Positions 23,078 through 35,890 of a stretch of 64,000 nt of DNA are shown here, one piece after another. Location of the stretch: positions 15,420,763 to 15,484,762 of the forward strand of contig JAPTYO010000007.1 in the NCBI GenBank assembly GCA_036873135.1, written 5' to 3'. This stretch comes from Clarkia xantiana subsp. parviflora (taxonomy: Eukaryota > Streptophyta > Magnoliopsida > Myrtales > Onagraceae). Every line of letters begins with the position of its first letter. Position 1 is the first letter of the stretch. Under the pieces are notes generated by a model. That model made no database searches. It was given only the letters and a program-made list of their open reading frames with translations, and was not told the DNA's origin. A program made the translations under genes and the position numbers.

Positions 23078-23313
23078 GTAAGTCTCTTAACCTACCAGTG
23101 ACATGCTGTCGATACTTAGGGAGTTTCGCATGGAAGCATATTCCCTAGAAACACTTCCCTGTGTTTTGTATTAGTCTGAGTTTTTACCATGTGAATGAAC
23201 TCGGAAACTGCTATCCGGAAATTTCATTGTTAAGTATTTGATGATATTGTTTTAGTTGCATACTCATACACTAGTTAATCTCATTTACTAAAATGGTATG
23301 TGGATTTTTACAG
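23078..23313 (+). other. Probable 3' UTR intron of the CP29-like gene
   Basis: A strong donor, AGA|GTAAGTCTC, begins at 23078, 47 bases after the stop codon. A strong acceptor, GATTTTTACAG, ends at 23313. The intron lies inside the ~50-55-nt window usually tolerated by nonsense-mediated decay. The last leader-free exon would run on to about 23470. Confidence 0.55.
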
Positions 23314-23479
23314 GACGGAGATGTGATACGTGCAAAACTGTTATAGGTTTGTGCGGCTTGAATTGAATCTTCACCCACCACTTTGCGACCGGACAAGAAG
23401 GATATATGATCGATTCGAATATGTCAATGTGCCCTAGTTTTGTAATTTAGATTGTAGAAGAAGCTAAACTTAGTTTTTC

Positions 23480-24469
23480 TATCATGGTGTGTTGTTTATT
23501 GTGAGAATTTCTGAAGAACTTTTGTTCATCTGTGCTACCAACTCTGTTCTGTATTGCCACTGCTCAACCTCCACTACAAAAAAGGATAATGAAGTTGCAG
23601 GTGCATGGTTAATCCTAATTGACTGCAACGTGCAGCTCGATTTAAGCTCTGAAAGGGATTCTTGGTCACCCGACAATATCATTGTTTAAACGATTTCTTC
23701 AGTGACCCTTTTCATTCGAGATGATCACGAACCTGATAAGTCTGCAGAACCAGTACAACGAGAGGCGTTTTACTGCAGTTATATGCTTCTCCTTTAGCTG
23801 CATACTTCATTTCTTTACTTCAAAGTTTCTTCTTTCTTTCAAAATTACTTCTTTTTTTTTAACCCATTGATCGATTTTGAGAACGAGCGTTTCATCTCCG
23901 ATGATGATTCACACGAAAGTTCGAATTTTTTCTGCCTTTCCACCTTCATAATGTTTATGGTTGATGCTAGTATACTACAACTTGAACAAACAGGTTGGTG
24001 ACAGAGCCGTGACTTCTTTGATGAATTTGCACATAAAGATTCAAAATTTGAGGCTTATTAAATTTCCTTATTTTATTACCACCCCAAACGCGGTCGATTT
24101 CTAGCCAATTGAAATTCTCACATGATTTCTACTTCCATTTCAAATAAAAAGAAACAACTTTAATCATGTGGCCGAACTCCTCCCTTAATAGTCTAGCAGT
24201 TAAGAGTGCTTACTTCTTTTTATATAGTTTAGTTTCGAAGTTTTAGATTTGGAGCACATTACAATATAGACTCGCAGTGACTTAAAATATCAGATTTTGC
24301 TTGACCCGCATATTTCAAGCATAAGGGAATGCAAGAAGAACTGTGTTTAACGAATACTAGGCTGTTGGTAGGACTAGGTTGACGAGATCAGTGCATATGC
24401 CGGTTCACTAAGTCTAGTCGAGAAAACCACAATCGTAAACATGTTTTTGAAAAAGATCATCATCAATAT
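23480..24469. other. Intergenic, nothing recognised
   Basis: Mixed AT-rich DNA downstream of the CP29-like gene. Short frames on both strands at 23482-23689 mirror each other and have no recognisable content. No repeat structure stood out. Confidence 0.5.
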
Positions 24470-25080
24470 GTGGCAGAGCAGAAGCAGTATCATATTCAAT
24501 CCAAAGGTTTCCGAGTCTTGTGTAGAAAACAGATATAAAATTCATTCATTGCCTAGCAGTAGCTATTTCCGGTGCAATTAATAGATTCTAGATCTTATCA
24601 AAACGCCCTTTCGATTCTTTCCAAACTAAAAAAGCACTGTCAGAGCACATGACGCCAACAACTAGATTTTATGAGATCGAATTAAAAATCCATCCAATAA
24701 CAACGATATTGCAAGTATTCCAAACCTCTTGCAACTGAGGATCCAAGGATTCGCGTTTCCATGTATCTGTAATAAAACCTAGCTTAGTTTTTCCTTTTAA
24801 AAACATATGCATGGCACGGCTTCACATCAGATAATCCCCAGTACCAATAAGATGATGAGAAATAACAGATTAACCAGGATTATCCGATAAATGAAGGTAG
24901 AGAGGATGATGTGCCACAATAGACGCAATAGGATCGAATTTCTTTACCTCCTTGCTGAGATCAGTGATCTCAATTACCTCAGGTTGCTTGCAGGAAGTTC
25001 CAACATATACGAGAGTAGTTTTACCATCACCTTTCATCTTCGGGAGTATAGAAACAACAGTCTTATGGTAAAAGATGAAT
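24470..25080 (-). pseudogene. Decayed Ty1/copia gag remnant
   Basis: Read on the minus strand this gives the typical copia gag N-terminal (UBN2-like) pattern, broken by stops. In order it shows HHPLYLHLSDNPG, SRAMHMFLKGKTKLGFITDT, QEVWNTCNIVV, WIFNSIS, AFLVWKESKGRFDK and ISVFYTRLGNLWIEYD. The family pattern is HPLYLHxSDxPG, W.RAM...L..K.KLGFI.GT, ..W..CN..V..WI.NS, ..VW..L..RF and I..Y.T.L..LW.E. At least three in-frame stops interrupt it. No LTR was identified around it. Confidence 0.75.
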
Positions 25081-25369
25081 CGCCAGGAGAAGAAGACGAT
25101 TTACCAAGGGCCGTTCAGAAAGAAGAAGCGCCACGAGGATGGATAGGATTGCAAAGACGAAGAAAAATGTGAGGATTAACGGTAAGGGATCATTATCGCG
25201 AAGCCAATTTCAGATGCCTCTAATACTAACATAAAATCACAACTAACAACACCCTAAAAAGCACCAGAATAGAGAAAGCAACGAAGGAAACGAAGAGTGC
25301 AGAAGACTTGCGAGTCATCATGTTGGATTCCTTCAAGTGGCCAACCCTCACCTTAAAATACTGGATTTT

Positions 25370-25608
25370 TCTACCATGCTTTAAGAGCACCATGCTTTTG
25401 GTTTTTTTATTACTAGGGTGGACTTAATTGTAACATATGTAAAACTTTAAAAGTATGAAAAAATATGAAATTTTTTAACCACACATAATATTTTCGTCAT
25501 ACTATTAATAATATCAATTTCTCTCTAGGGTTCACCTTTAGGGCAATAGAAAAATACAAAAAAACGTACCCAAAGCATGGTGCTTTCAAAGCATGATAAA
25601 AAGATCCT
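25370..25608. mobile_element. Small MITE with ~40-bp inverted ends
   Basis: The left end (GGATTTTTCTACCATGC, then AGCACCATGCTTTTGG) and the complement of the right end (GGATCTTTTTATCATGC, then AGCACCATGCTTTGGG) match over about 40 bases with few differences. They enclose about 150 bp of AT-rich DNA. No coding capacity; TSD not resolved. Confidence 0.65.
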
Positions 25609-25939
25609 CAAAGAAAATCCAACAATAAACTCAGATTTTTACCCTAATGTTTTACATAGGAAGAGATTTACCCATAAATAAACTAAAAGTAACAAACTAA
25701 CACAACAAAAGTTCCAACAAATAATGAAAAGGTCCTTAACAAATAAGACTAAAACAAACAGAACACAACTCCAAGCTTTCTTCAGATAACAAATAAGTCC
25801 CTCATAATCTTCAGGATTGCTCCAAACCCCATTTTCGCAGAGCTCTGACACAATAGACAACGTCAAGGCAAAGATCCAAGACAAGGAAGAATCCCACTAG
25901 ATCAGCAGAGGTTGATCTTCGTTGGGAAGCAACTCGAGG

Positions 25940-26600
25940 TAAGGGTGAGACCAAAATCCGGTTGGTCCGAAAAATCGGTGAAAACTGAACTGGTCCGGAC
26001 CGAAAAAACCGAATATGAAATATTCAGCTTGGTTTTTGGTCAGATTTTTTACTCTAATTCGGTTTTTCGGTCCGGTTCGGATTTTTGAGCTTTGAGAATC
26101 GTGGAGACCGAACCGACCGTTATGCTAATTAAATATATACAATATATATTATATTAGTTGATATTAATTAATATAATTAGTTAAATTATGTTAATATAAA
26201 TCGTAAAAGAGTCGCTTTATGAAGATATTTTTTCTACTTCTATTTTATAATTTATTTAATTATATTAATGGAAGTTATTTATCATTTCGATTTGAAGTCC
26301 AAGAAAATGACGAGAATTTTAAATGGTAATTGTTAATATTGGATTTTCGGTTTAAACCGAAAACCGAACCGAAAAATCGTACTACCAATGAATTGTTTAT
26401 TTTTCCTCAAACGGTTTTTTTGTCGGATTTTTTTAAGGGAAAAAACCGGGCTGAAAATTTAGGTATCCGCCGAAATAAGCAAAAATCTAGTCCGACCGCT
26501 CCGGTTTCTAAGGATGGCCGTACGTTTAAAAACTATAACTTTCAGAAGGAATCCACCCTACACCTTGTCCTCCGCCTTCGTGGTGGTGATTTCTGAGCTG
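25940..26600. repeat. CCGGTT/CGGTTTTT-rich dispersed repeat
   Basis: Two GC-rich borders built of reiterated words (CCGGTTGGTCCGAAAAATCG and CGGTTTTTCGGTCCGGTTCG near 25960-26120; AAACCGAAAACCGAACCG, AAAACCGGGCTG and GCTCCGG near 26345-26510). They flank AT-rich DNA. This pattern is common to plant non-autonomous DNA elements. Family and exact ends were not settled, and it differs from the CAGTGTTAT elements at 17.1 and 30.7 kb. Confidence 0.5.
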
Positions 26601-27185
26601 CTTCCGTGGCTGCGCTGTCGAGTGTTTGGATTCGTTAAGTTTGATTTCATGTGCAAGAGATGTCAAGTAACTGTGGTGCCATAAGTCGTGTTTGAGTCTA
26701 TGCGTTCGTACTCTGTTCTTATATGAACCCTTTCTTATGTCATAGTTTGCTTTTAAATAAAAGCCCGCGACTTGATTTATTTTTGGATTTCAATAGATGG
26801 TTACCATTTGATATTCCATTTTCACAGTGTTTTGTGCGTTACAATTTAATGTTTCTTTTATTCGATATATCAGATTTTCGTATAATTTTAACTTTTAAAG
26901 AAGTAGAGGATATCATTCAATTAAAAAAAAATATTGAAAACAACATGGAAAAAAGTTGAAAATAACGAATCTGATATTTCGGCATCTATATTTAATTGTA
27001 CTGAATTGAAGAGTTCACTGGAACGAAGCAAACCATTATTTGTAAAAAAGAATGAAGCAACAAATTATTCGTAAGAAAGGAACTTTAAAATAGGTCGAAG
27101 GATGGGACATACTATTCTCATGGTGGATACAATTAAATATATTATTAGTTCAGTGATGAAATAAGTCACTTGCAAATGTCGGAGG

Positions 27186-28060
27186 ATGACAATGGGTCAA
27201 AACCCGTATTCATACGAGCACCACATATTTTTCGTGTAATCTATATTCATGTAAAATTTTGTGGATTTCCCGTATTCACACCACGACACAATACAGTTAT
27301 CCTCACCGCGCCCTAATGTGTCGACGAAATCGGTAATGGCCGTCCGGAGTCGGGGTTGTGGCCGATCAGAGTATGGTGGTGGCCAACCGGGGTAGGGTGG
27401 TGTGCGGCCGGAGTAAAATGGTGGAAGCAGAGTTGGGGTGATGGTTGCCGGAGACGTGGTGGTGGTCTGCTAGAGTTGAGCGGTGGTCGGCCAGAGTTGT
27501 GGTGGCGGTCACCGGAGTTAACCGGTGGCCGGCCGGAGTCGTTGTTGTGGTCGCTGGAGTCGTGGTGATAGTCGTGGTGGTGGTCGCCAGAGTTGGGCAG
27601 TGGCCGGCCGGAATCGTAGTGGTCGTCACCGGAGTTGGGCGGTGATTGCCGGACTCGTAGTGGTGGTCGCCAGAGTTGGGCGGTGGTCGCCAAAGTCAGG
27701 GTGGTGGTCGCCGGAGTTGGGCAATGGCCGGTTGAATTAGTGGCGATGACCGGTTGGAATCGTGGAAGTGGCCGATCCGATTCGTGACCTACCAAAGTAC
27801 GGTTTTGGTTGATTTTAGTTGAAGCGGCTGATCCAATTCGTGTCCAATCGAAGTACGATTTGGATTGATTTTAGTTAACTTATGAAGATCTATGATTTAT
27901 ATGATCAACCCATATCAAATCCATGGATAAATTTCAAATATATGTAGTAGCTCTGTGAATCCATGGTGTGAATATCTGTAGTGAAATTTGGTGCGGGTGG
28001 AGTAGGCAAAACTCATATTTACGGTCATCCCTAATCTTACTCAAATAGAGTGGGTTTTTG
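27186..28060. repeat. Probable degenerate hAT-like repeat with a GGTGGTCGCCGG-rich core
   Basis: The left edge GGATGACAATGGGTCAAAACCCG and the right edge CATATTTACGGTCATCC (complement GGATGACC) resemble the GGATGGCAATGGG ends of a common plant hAT group. The core at 27320-27790 is a degenerate tandem repeat of about 20 bp (GTGGTCGCCGGAGTTGGGCG variants). It generates long Val/Gly/Trp- or Thr/Pro/His-rich frames on several strands that are composition artefacts. No gene recognised. Confidence 0.5.
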
Positions 28061-28480
28061 AAGGCCCATATTTGACTTTTATTGCTTCTGTGTAGTCAAA
28101 CGTGGCATGCGTCAACGTCAAGCCAAGCGTATCTTCCTTTGTCATTCAATTTGCCCGTTCAAGTAAACTAAGGGAACATGCTGAGCTGACACGGAACGGT
28201 GAAAAGAGAGAGAAAGCTGAGGACGCGCGAATCTCGAGGTTGTTAATCCAATGTGTACAGTTCGAATTTAAAAACATTCGATCTTAAATTAGTCAGCACC
28301 TTACATGAGAGCTGCACGGACGGTCCGGAATAGAAATGGTTTGCAATGAACGGAAAACACAAAGATGGTATAGTAAATTTAAGTACAGTAGCTTGATTTT
28401 TAAGCATTTGAATTGAAGTTCCTTCACCGGATACGTGGCCAATCACTACTGGACTTGCCTCACCAAAAGTAGACCGAAAA

Positions 28481-28612
28481 ATGGGCCATGTTCAGAGCCC
28501 ATGAGTAGAAGTAGCAACCGAAGCCCTAGCACTATATAAATCCCGCAAAACCTCTTCTACGCCGCTCTTTTCAGACTTACCCACAGCTCTCAGACCTCAT
28601 CTCGAACCCTAG
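28481..28612 (+). promoter_or_regulatory. RPL12 promoter: site II motifs, TATA box, telo-box-like motif
   Basis: ATGGGCC (28481-28487) and the complement of GAGCCCAT (28495 onward) are site II (TGGGCY) motifs. TATATAAA lies at 28533-28540. AACCCTAG (28605-28612) is a telo-box-like motif in the leader. This combination is established for plant ribosomal-protein and other growth-linked promoters. Confidence 0.7.
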
Positions 28613-28630
28613 TACTGCAAGACTGAGACC

Positions 28631-29131
28631 ATGCCGCCGAAGTTCGACCCCAGTCAGGTCGTCGATGTCTACGTCCGTGTCACCGGAGGTGAGGTAGGTG
28701 CCGCCAGTTCCCTCGCCCCCAAGATCGGTCCACTCGGTCTCTCCCCCAAGAAGATCGGAGAAGACATCGCCAAGGAGACCGCCAAGGACTGGAAGGGTCT
28801 CCGCGTCACCGTCAAGCTCACGGTGCAGAACCGTCAGGCTAAGGTATCCGTTGTCCCTTCCGCGGCGGCGCTCGTGATTAAGGCCCTTAAGGAGCCGGAG
28901 AGAGACAGGAAGAAGACGAAGAACATTAAGCACAACGGGAACATTTCGCTGGACGATGTGATCGAGATTGCCAAGGTAATGAAGCCTAGATCCATGGCCA
29001 AGGAGCTGAGTGGAACAGTGAAGGAGATACTGGGCACCTGCGTCTCCGTTGGGTGTACGGTCGATGGGAAGGACCCTAAGGATCTGCAGCAGGAGATCAA
29101 TGATGGCGATGTTGAGGTACCTCAGGATTGA
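28631..29131 (+). CDS. RPL12: 60S ribosomal protein L12 (uL11), cytosolic
   Basis: Component of the ribosomal stalk base, binding 26S rRNA at the GTPase-associated centre. The intronless ORF of 166 residues has the normal plant length. Recognisable parts are [40 protein letters not shown], the RNA-binding core [20 protein letters not shown], and the C-terminal [20 protein letters not shown]. Codon use is GC-rich at third positions, in contrast to the AT-rich flanks, as expected for a highly expressed gene. The ATG context (GACCATGCCG) and the TATA box about 90 bases upstream support the start. Complete and apparently functional. Confidence 0.97.
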   Translation: MPPKFDPSQVVDVYVRVTGGEVGAASSLAPKIGPLGLSPKKIGEDIAKETAKDWKGLRVTVKLTVQNRQAKVSVVPSAAALVIKALKEPERDRKKTKNIKHNGNISLDDVIEIAKVMKPRSMAKELSGTVKEILGTCVSVGCTVDGKDPKDLQQEINDGDVEVPQD

Positions 29132-30370
29132 ATTCCTTGTCAGGTTTTTACAGTAATTTAGTTTTGTTGTAAGAATCTTCAAATTTTGGTGGACAATTTC
29201 TGTCATTTCCAGTCGTTTGATGAGAAATTGGAGCTTTATGTTATCATCATGATTCTGATTCGTTTCTGGGTGCAAAATTCATTGTTTGTTTCGCTTGGTG
29301 CATTGTTTCTTCTCCCAAACAAATTTGCTGGTTAACCTCAAAATGTGTCTTTGAGCGAGCTTTTGAATTAAAATCTGGAGCTGCTTTTATTTTTATGGAG
29401 TTGAGAGTTATGTTGTATATTGCAACTTGCATTATGCACACTATTCATGCAGAAACCATTTTATGCACAGGCGATTAGTTGTTAAATGATTTGCATATAT
29501 ATACACCAACCAAATAGCTTGTACACTTTGGGACATGCATATCCTTGTATCCAGTTCTGAAACTGGTATTTTTTGGAAAATTGATTGTTCCCACATTGGA
29601 AGATGATGCTTCAGTTGAGCTCAGCCCTTCCTTCCCTTTGAGGAAGTGATATTCAACTTTTAGGTCGAGTTCCTCCTATTCCAGCTAGGTTGATTGAACT
29701 GTTATGTTGAAAGTCAGATGTCAAGTGGAAAGTAATTTATGATTCTGGACGGACATTGTTAAAACTGCAAACTCTACAATAGTGTTATGTTGGTTGCAGC
29801 TGCTTATTCTTCATTGTTAAAAATATATTATCTGACCAAATAAACGGTTGGTTGGTTTGTTAGGTAATACAATACAATTTTCATCCTTGGTTTTACTAAG
29901 CAACCAAAATCTCCTCCATTCCTTTTGAATAAATCTCCTCCCACCGTACCTTAAAGATCGTTTAAACAATACAATACAATGGTAAGGAGTATTGGAAATA
30001 TGCAGTCCTGGAATGCGGTGGCCTCCGCCCCACCTGAATAGGCATCGAATTCTCCGAGGCTTGAAACGATCAGAGCGGCAGGCAATCCGACCACCGATAA
30101 CGCCTCAATCTCCACATAATGTTGCTCTGCCTCGCATTCTTCTTATCTCATCAACAAAAACATTCAAGTTTGTTTGATTGAGGGCTAAGTAAGAAGATAA
30201 AATTGGATACTTCATTTTTGGTTGATCACATCCTAAAATACAACATTCCTCTATCTACCGTATGGCCCAATTTCTTTTGTTGACGCTCTTTGTACGAATT
30301 TCGAACATCCAAAGTACATCTGAAACAAACAATATGTTCATAGCCATCAATTAAGAAACCAAGGAAGTTT
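29132..30370. other. RPL12 3' region and intergenic DNA
   Basis: T-rich 3' untranslated sequence for the first few hundred bases, then AT-rich intergenic DNA. A 61-codon frame at 29992-30177 with balanced composition is not recognised. Confidence 0.5.
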
Positions 30371-30450
30371 AAACAATTTATACATAAGAAGTAAACAATT
30401 TACTATATTTTATTTTCCCGAATATTTTACTTCTTATGTATAAATTGTTT
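30371..30450. repeat. Perfect 25-bp inverted repeat (hairpin)
   Basis: Left arm 30371-30395 (AAACAATTTATACATAAGAA plus GTAAA) is the exact reverse complement of 30426-30450, with a 30-base loop. No gene overlaps it. It could be a tiny foldback element or the product of a local inversion duplication. Confidence 0.85.
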
Positions 30451-30531
30451 AGACTGTTTAATATATTCAACTTATGAAAGAAAATGACTAGCAGTTTGAC
30501 GTCGACTCGCTACTACATGATGAGAATACTA

Positions 30532-30598
30532 AAATCCATTTGCCTAAACCATATGGCTAGAATTTAAATCCATTTGCCTAAACCATATGGCTAGAATT
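30532..30598. repeat. 34-bp tandem duplication
   Basis: Two adjacent, essentially identical copies beginning AAATCCATTTGCCTAAACC (30532 and 30566). They lie about 35 bases left of the MITE that starts near 30635. Confidence 0.85.
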
Positions 30599-30634
30599 GC
30601 TGGTAAAGACTAACGTCAATACCAAAGCATTAAT

Positions 30635-32266
30635 GGCACGTTTAATTGCCGGTGTTGCAATATTCTAATACCGGTATTTGCTAATACCGTGTTTGTGTCA
30701 ACTTAGTATTGGGTATTAGCTAATACCAGTGTTATCAGAACCGGACCGGACACCGAACCGGTGAGGGATTCGGTTTCCGGTTCGACCGGTCCGGTCGGGT
30801 CCGACCGCGGCTTGATGTTCAGTCCACTTCAGATTTCATCTCCACCAGCAGGTACCGAGATTTCTATCTTCCTAAACCCAACCTTCCTTCTCTATCTACT
30901 CTCCCTTCTCTTCCTCACCTTCTTCCTCTCATCTCCTCTCTCTTCCCTCCGTTCTCTCTCTATCTCCTCTCATCGCTTCTCCTCCGTCGACCTCTCGTAT
31001 CCATCAACCTCTCCGACAACGCGATGACCGGCGGGAGCCTCAGCTTCGGGTCTGCCCTGCTTCAGCTCGACTTCTCCATGAACCAAGTTTCAGATTCGGC
31101 GTAGGGGTGGGACCCCGAGGGTGATGGACGACAGGAGAAGCAGCCTAACGGGAAGAACAGGTCACCTCCTCCGGTTATAGGAACTCGCCGGAATTTAGGA
31201 GAAGAGATTGAGGAGGAGGAGGAAGGGAACTGAGTATTGAGGAATGGATCTGGGAGGTGGTCAGAGGAGGAATCATGATTTGGAGAGGGAAATAGCAGTG
31301 GTCGTAGCAAAGGTGTGGGGAGAGAACTTGAGGGAGAATTTGGAGTCTTCTGTGGCCGACGCCGGTGCAAAAAACTCAACCACCTCCCAAGGGTCTCTGC
31401 AATATCAATGGAGTTTGACTAGATTCGGGTGGACAATTAGAGACAGAATCATGATCTCGTTGCAGAATGATTTGGCAGAGAAATCTCTGGAGGCGGCGGC
31501 CGTGGATGCCTGGTGTTTTTTTTTTTTTTTTGTCATTGACACCGAACCGGTGGACCGGCAGGTCTGCTCAAAACCGGCCGGTTCGCCAAAAAACCAGCTA
31601 TCAAACCGGGTTCGTTTACATCTCCGGATTTGCTCGAACCGGACCGTTAAAGTCACCGATTCCGGTTCGAACCCAGTCGGACCGCCGGCCCGTTCCGGTT
31701 CTGGTAACACTGGCTTACTCAATTATAGAAGGAATTTAATATTAATTAATACCATCTAAAAGTAAAGCATTAGCTAATACCAATCTCCTAATTACCAATC
31801 TACCCTTGTAATATATGGCAAACTCTCACCGTTTACGTCGTAGTTTCGGGCCAGACCCCGTTTAGCCCGAACAGGCCGGGTCGGGCTAATCACTTTTTCA
31901 ATTGTTTTGTCAATTTTCTTTATATATATAAATATTTATACATTAGCACAAATAATTTTTACTATTTATACAAAAATTTAATTTTTTTAATGAAAAATAT
32001 TATTTTAAATAATTGAAGTTACTTTTTTTTTTGTTAAATTTTATTTTTGTTAAATAAATAATATATAAAATATGTCTTCTTTGAAAATGCAAGTAAAAAG
32101 GATGTAGGACTTTTAGTTATTGTATTAGGATTTCCTAATACAAAGTTCATTCAAACATTGAATTAGGATATCCTAATACATGGTTCAATTAAACATTATA
32201 TTAACTAAGCATGTATTAGCTAATACCGGTATTATGATATCGCAATACCGGCAATCAAACGTGCCC
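30635..32266. mobile_element. MITE with ~55-bp inverted ends, interrupted by a second element
   Basis: The left end GGCACGTTTAATTGCCGGTG matches the complement of the right end (GGCACGTTTGATTGCCGGTA). The similarity continues through TTGCRATAT and AATACCGGTATT to GCTAATAC. Without the insertion at 30727-31712 the element is about 650 bp and non-coding, AT-rich inside, with repeated CTAATAC/GTATTAG words. The end sequence is PIF/Harbinger-like; the flanks (TAA on the left, TAT on the right) do not give a clean TSD. Confidence 0.7.
30727..31712. mobile_element. Non-autonomous hAT element with CCGGTTC-rich ends (copy 2), nested
   Basis: Same family as 17065-17938. It starts CAGTGTTATCAGAACCGGAC and ends with the complement of CAGTGTTACCAGAACCGGAA. 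Flanking 8-mers GCTAATAC and GCTTACTC agree at only five positions, so the TSD has decayed or shifted. The ends are rich in CCGGTT/AACCGG words and the interior holds CT-rich and purine-rich DNA without a transposase. It lies inside the MITE at 30635-32266 and is therefore the later arrival. Confidence 0.7.
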
Positions 32267-32474
32267 TATGCAACAATCAAAAGGCTGGGAATTAAGATTA
32301 TATTTTCTTTGAGTTGACAACAAGCAAATAAATAAGGAACAAGACAAGAATAATAAAAGTAGTAAATTGTCAAAAAAACCATACTCATCGTCCAACAACA
32401 AGAAATAATAAAGTCTGATGAACACAAAACTACGTACGGACTAGGAAACCATCACCCAACATGTTTGTCTTGAC

Positions 32475-34320
<1,846 letters not shown>

Positions 34321-34490
34321 ATTTTCTCAGTCAAGCTTTAGAGCGGCAGCAGCAGTCGTCGGCTTCAATAAACCCTAGCTCTTCAGAGGATGGAGTTGAG
34401 AGACAGTCGCACCATATATAAATGGTGAAAGCTTCCTCTGATCCCTAGGCCCAAACACTAAACAGCCCAGCTTTTTTTTTCGGCCCAAAT
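34321..34490 (-). promoter_or_regulatory. RPS3A promoter: telo box, TATA, site II motifs
   Basis: On the plus strand AAACCCTAG lies at about 34370-34378, a telo box in the leader. A TATA-type stretch (complement TTTATATAT) lies near 34413-34422. GGCCCAAA occurs near 34448 and 34482, the complement of TTTGGGCC site II elements. The set parallels the RPL12 promoter about 6 kb away. Confidence 0.7.
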
Positions 34491-34626
34491 TTATCCATTA
34501 GAATCTATTTCGTCATATTAGTAGTTCTTAATTAATTAATAATTTCTTGTGGCCATAATTGTAATTCAGAAACTTAGCACATAAATTCGCTGCTCTAAAA
34601 AACTTATAAAACTTTATTGTTACTAA

Positions 34627-35041
34627 GAGCATCCACAATGGTTTACTTAAACTGTATTCTTTAAAGTTGACACATAGACATTTATGTACACTTTAAGTAA
34701 TACGTAAATTTAAGACATACGTAAAAAATATTTTCTCTGCAATCGTATTACTTAAACATATTCTTTAAATATATTTTATTATTAGATTTTCCAACAACCG
34801 CCAATGAGATATTAGCATTAATTATAAAATGAATTAATTTATAATAAAAAATTGGTTACGTAATACATAGTGCATTACTTAAATTTAAGGAATGCTTTAT
34901 GTAAAAACATAAATTTACGTGTGGGTCCCATCTTTAAGGAATGCTATGTAAAACCACTGTAGATAGTTTTTGTTGCTTTACTTAAATAAACATGTAGGAC
35001 CCACGTTTACGTATTCTTTACGTAATACCACTTGGATGCTC
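34627..35041 (+). mobile_element. Tourist-like (PIF/Harbinger) MITE, copy 1
   Basis: A 415-bp element with inverted ends GAGCATCCACAATGGT on the left and ...CCACTTGGATGCTC on the right. It is flanked by TAA on both sides (34624-34626, 35042-35044), the TWA duplication of PIF/Harbinger. Non-coding and AT-rich, it contains GTGGGTCCCA and its near complement TAGGACCCACG. A second copy in the same orientation is at 44430-44845. Confidence 0.88.
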
Positions 35042-35225
35042 TAAGTACGGTACTCTCACAAAAAACTAATTACAAGCAATCTTTGAGGGAGGTATTTGCG
35101 AACACATGAAAATCCGAGTTTAAATAAATTAAGAAAGTATCTTATGTATCCAAAAAAATTACAAGAAAGGGTTACCGAAAGTTTTAACAACATTTTAAAA
35201 TTATTAAGAAAACAATCTATATTGA

Positions 35226-35890
35226 AAATGTTGTTATCAGGAGAAGTCTCATTCCTGCATAGGTGAGGTCTGGTTTGATCACTGTGAAATAGATCAAACT
35301 CCTAAATGCTTGCTTATACAGAGTCGCATCTATCTTTCTTCATTTTTCGTCATTCATGATCTTTGATCCCGACACCATTGGGATCTTGACTCCTTTACAG
35401 TCTTCCATGCCAAAAAAATTCAAAACTTCTCCTGCATACTTCCTTTGAGTGGTACAGATTTCTATGATATCTCGAATCACTTCCACGCCAAGGAAATACT
35501 TCATCCTGCCTAAGTCAGTCATGTCAAAAATATGTTTCATTGATTGCTTGAACTCATTGCACATATCAACATCATTTTCGGTGAATATAAGCTTATCTAC
35601 ATAGATACTTACAATCATTATTTTGTCTCCTCATTTATTCTTGGTAAATAGAGTAGGGTCACTTGGGCATTTTGAGAAGTCTTCTCTTAGAAAATAGGCT
35701 TCCATTTCTGCGTACTAGGCTTTGGGGCTTGCTTCAATCCATAGAGTTCCTTCCTTAGATTCAATGAGTTGCATGATAAGACTTTCTTCCCATAAGAACT
35801 GGTTCGAAGCAGTGGAACACGAGCTTCAATCGCTTTCACAAGAGCACATTTCGTAGCTCCCTGCCCAGGAATAGAGTGAATTATCATAGA
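35226..35890 (-). pseudogene. Ty1/copia reverse transcriptase remnant
   Basis: Minus-strand frames give the copia RT C-terminal half: ARVPLLRTSSYGKKVLSCN and LRKELYGLKQAPK (family: L.KALYGLKQAPR.W), IVSIYVDKLIFTEND (family YVDD; here VDK), FDMTDLGRMKYFLGVEV, then ATLYKQAFRSLIYFTVIKPD (family LYR.LVGSLLYL..TRPD). The pieces lie in two frames, with stops between 35618 and 35690. The catalytic DD is lost, so it cannot be active. Confidence 0.85.

Noticed and set aside
24891..25172. 93-residue plus-strand ORF as a small gene
   Set aside because: It overlaps the antisense copia gag remnant and has no features of its own.
27313..27795. 160-residue Thr/Pro/His-rich ORF and plus-strand Val/Gly/Trp ORFs
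   Set aside because: They arise from a degenerate GC-rich ~20-bp repeat; frames on both strands are open for the same reason.
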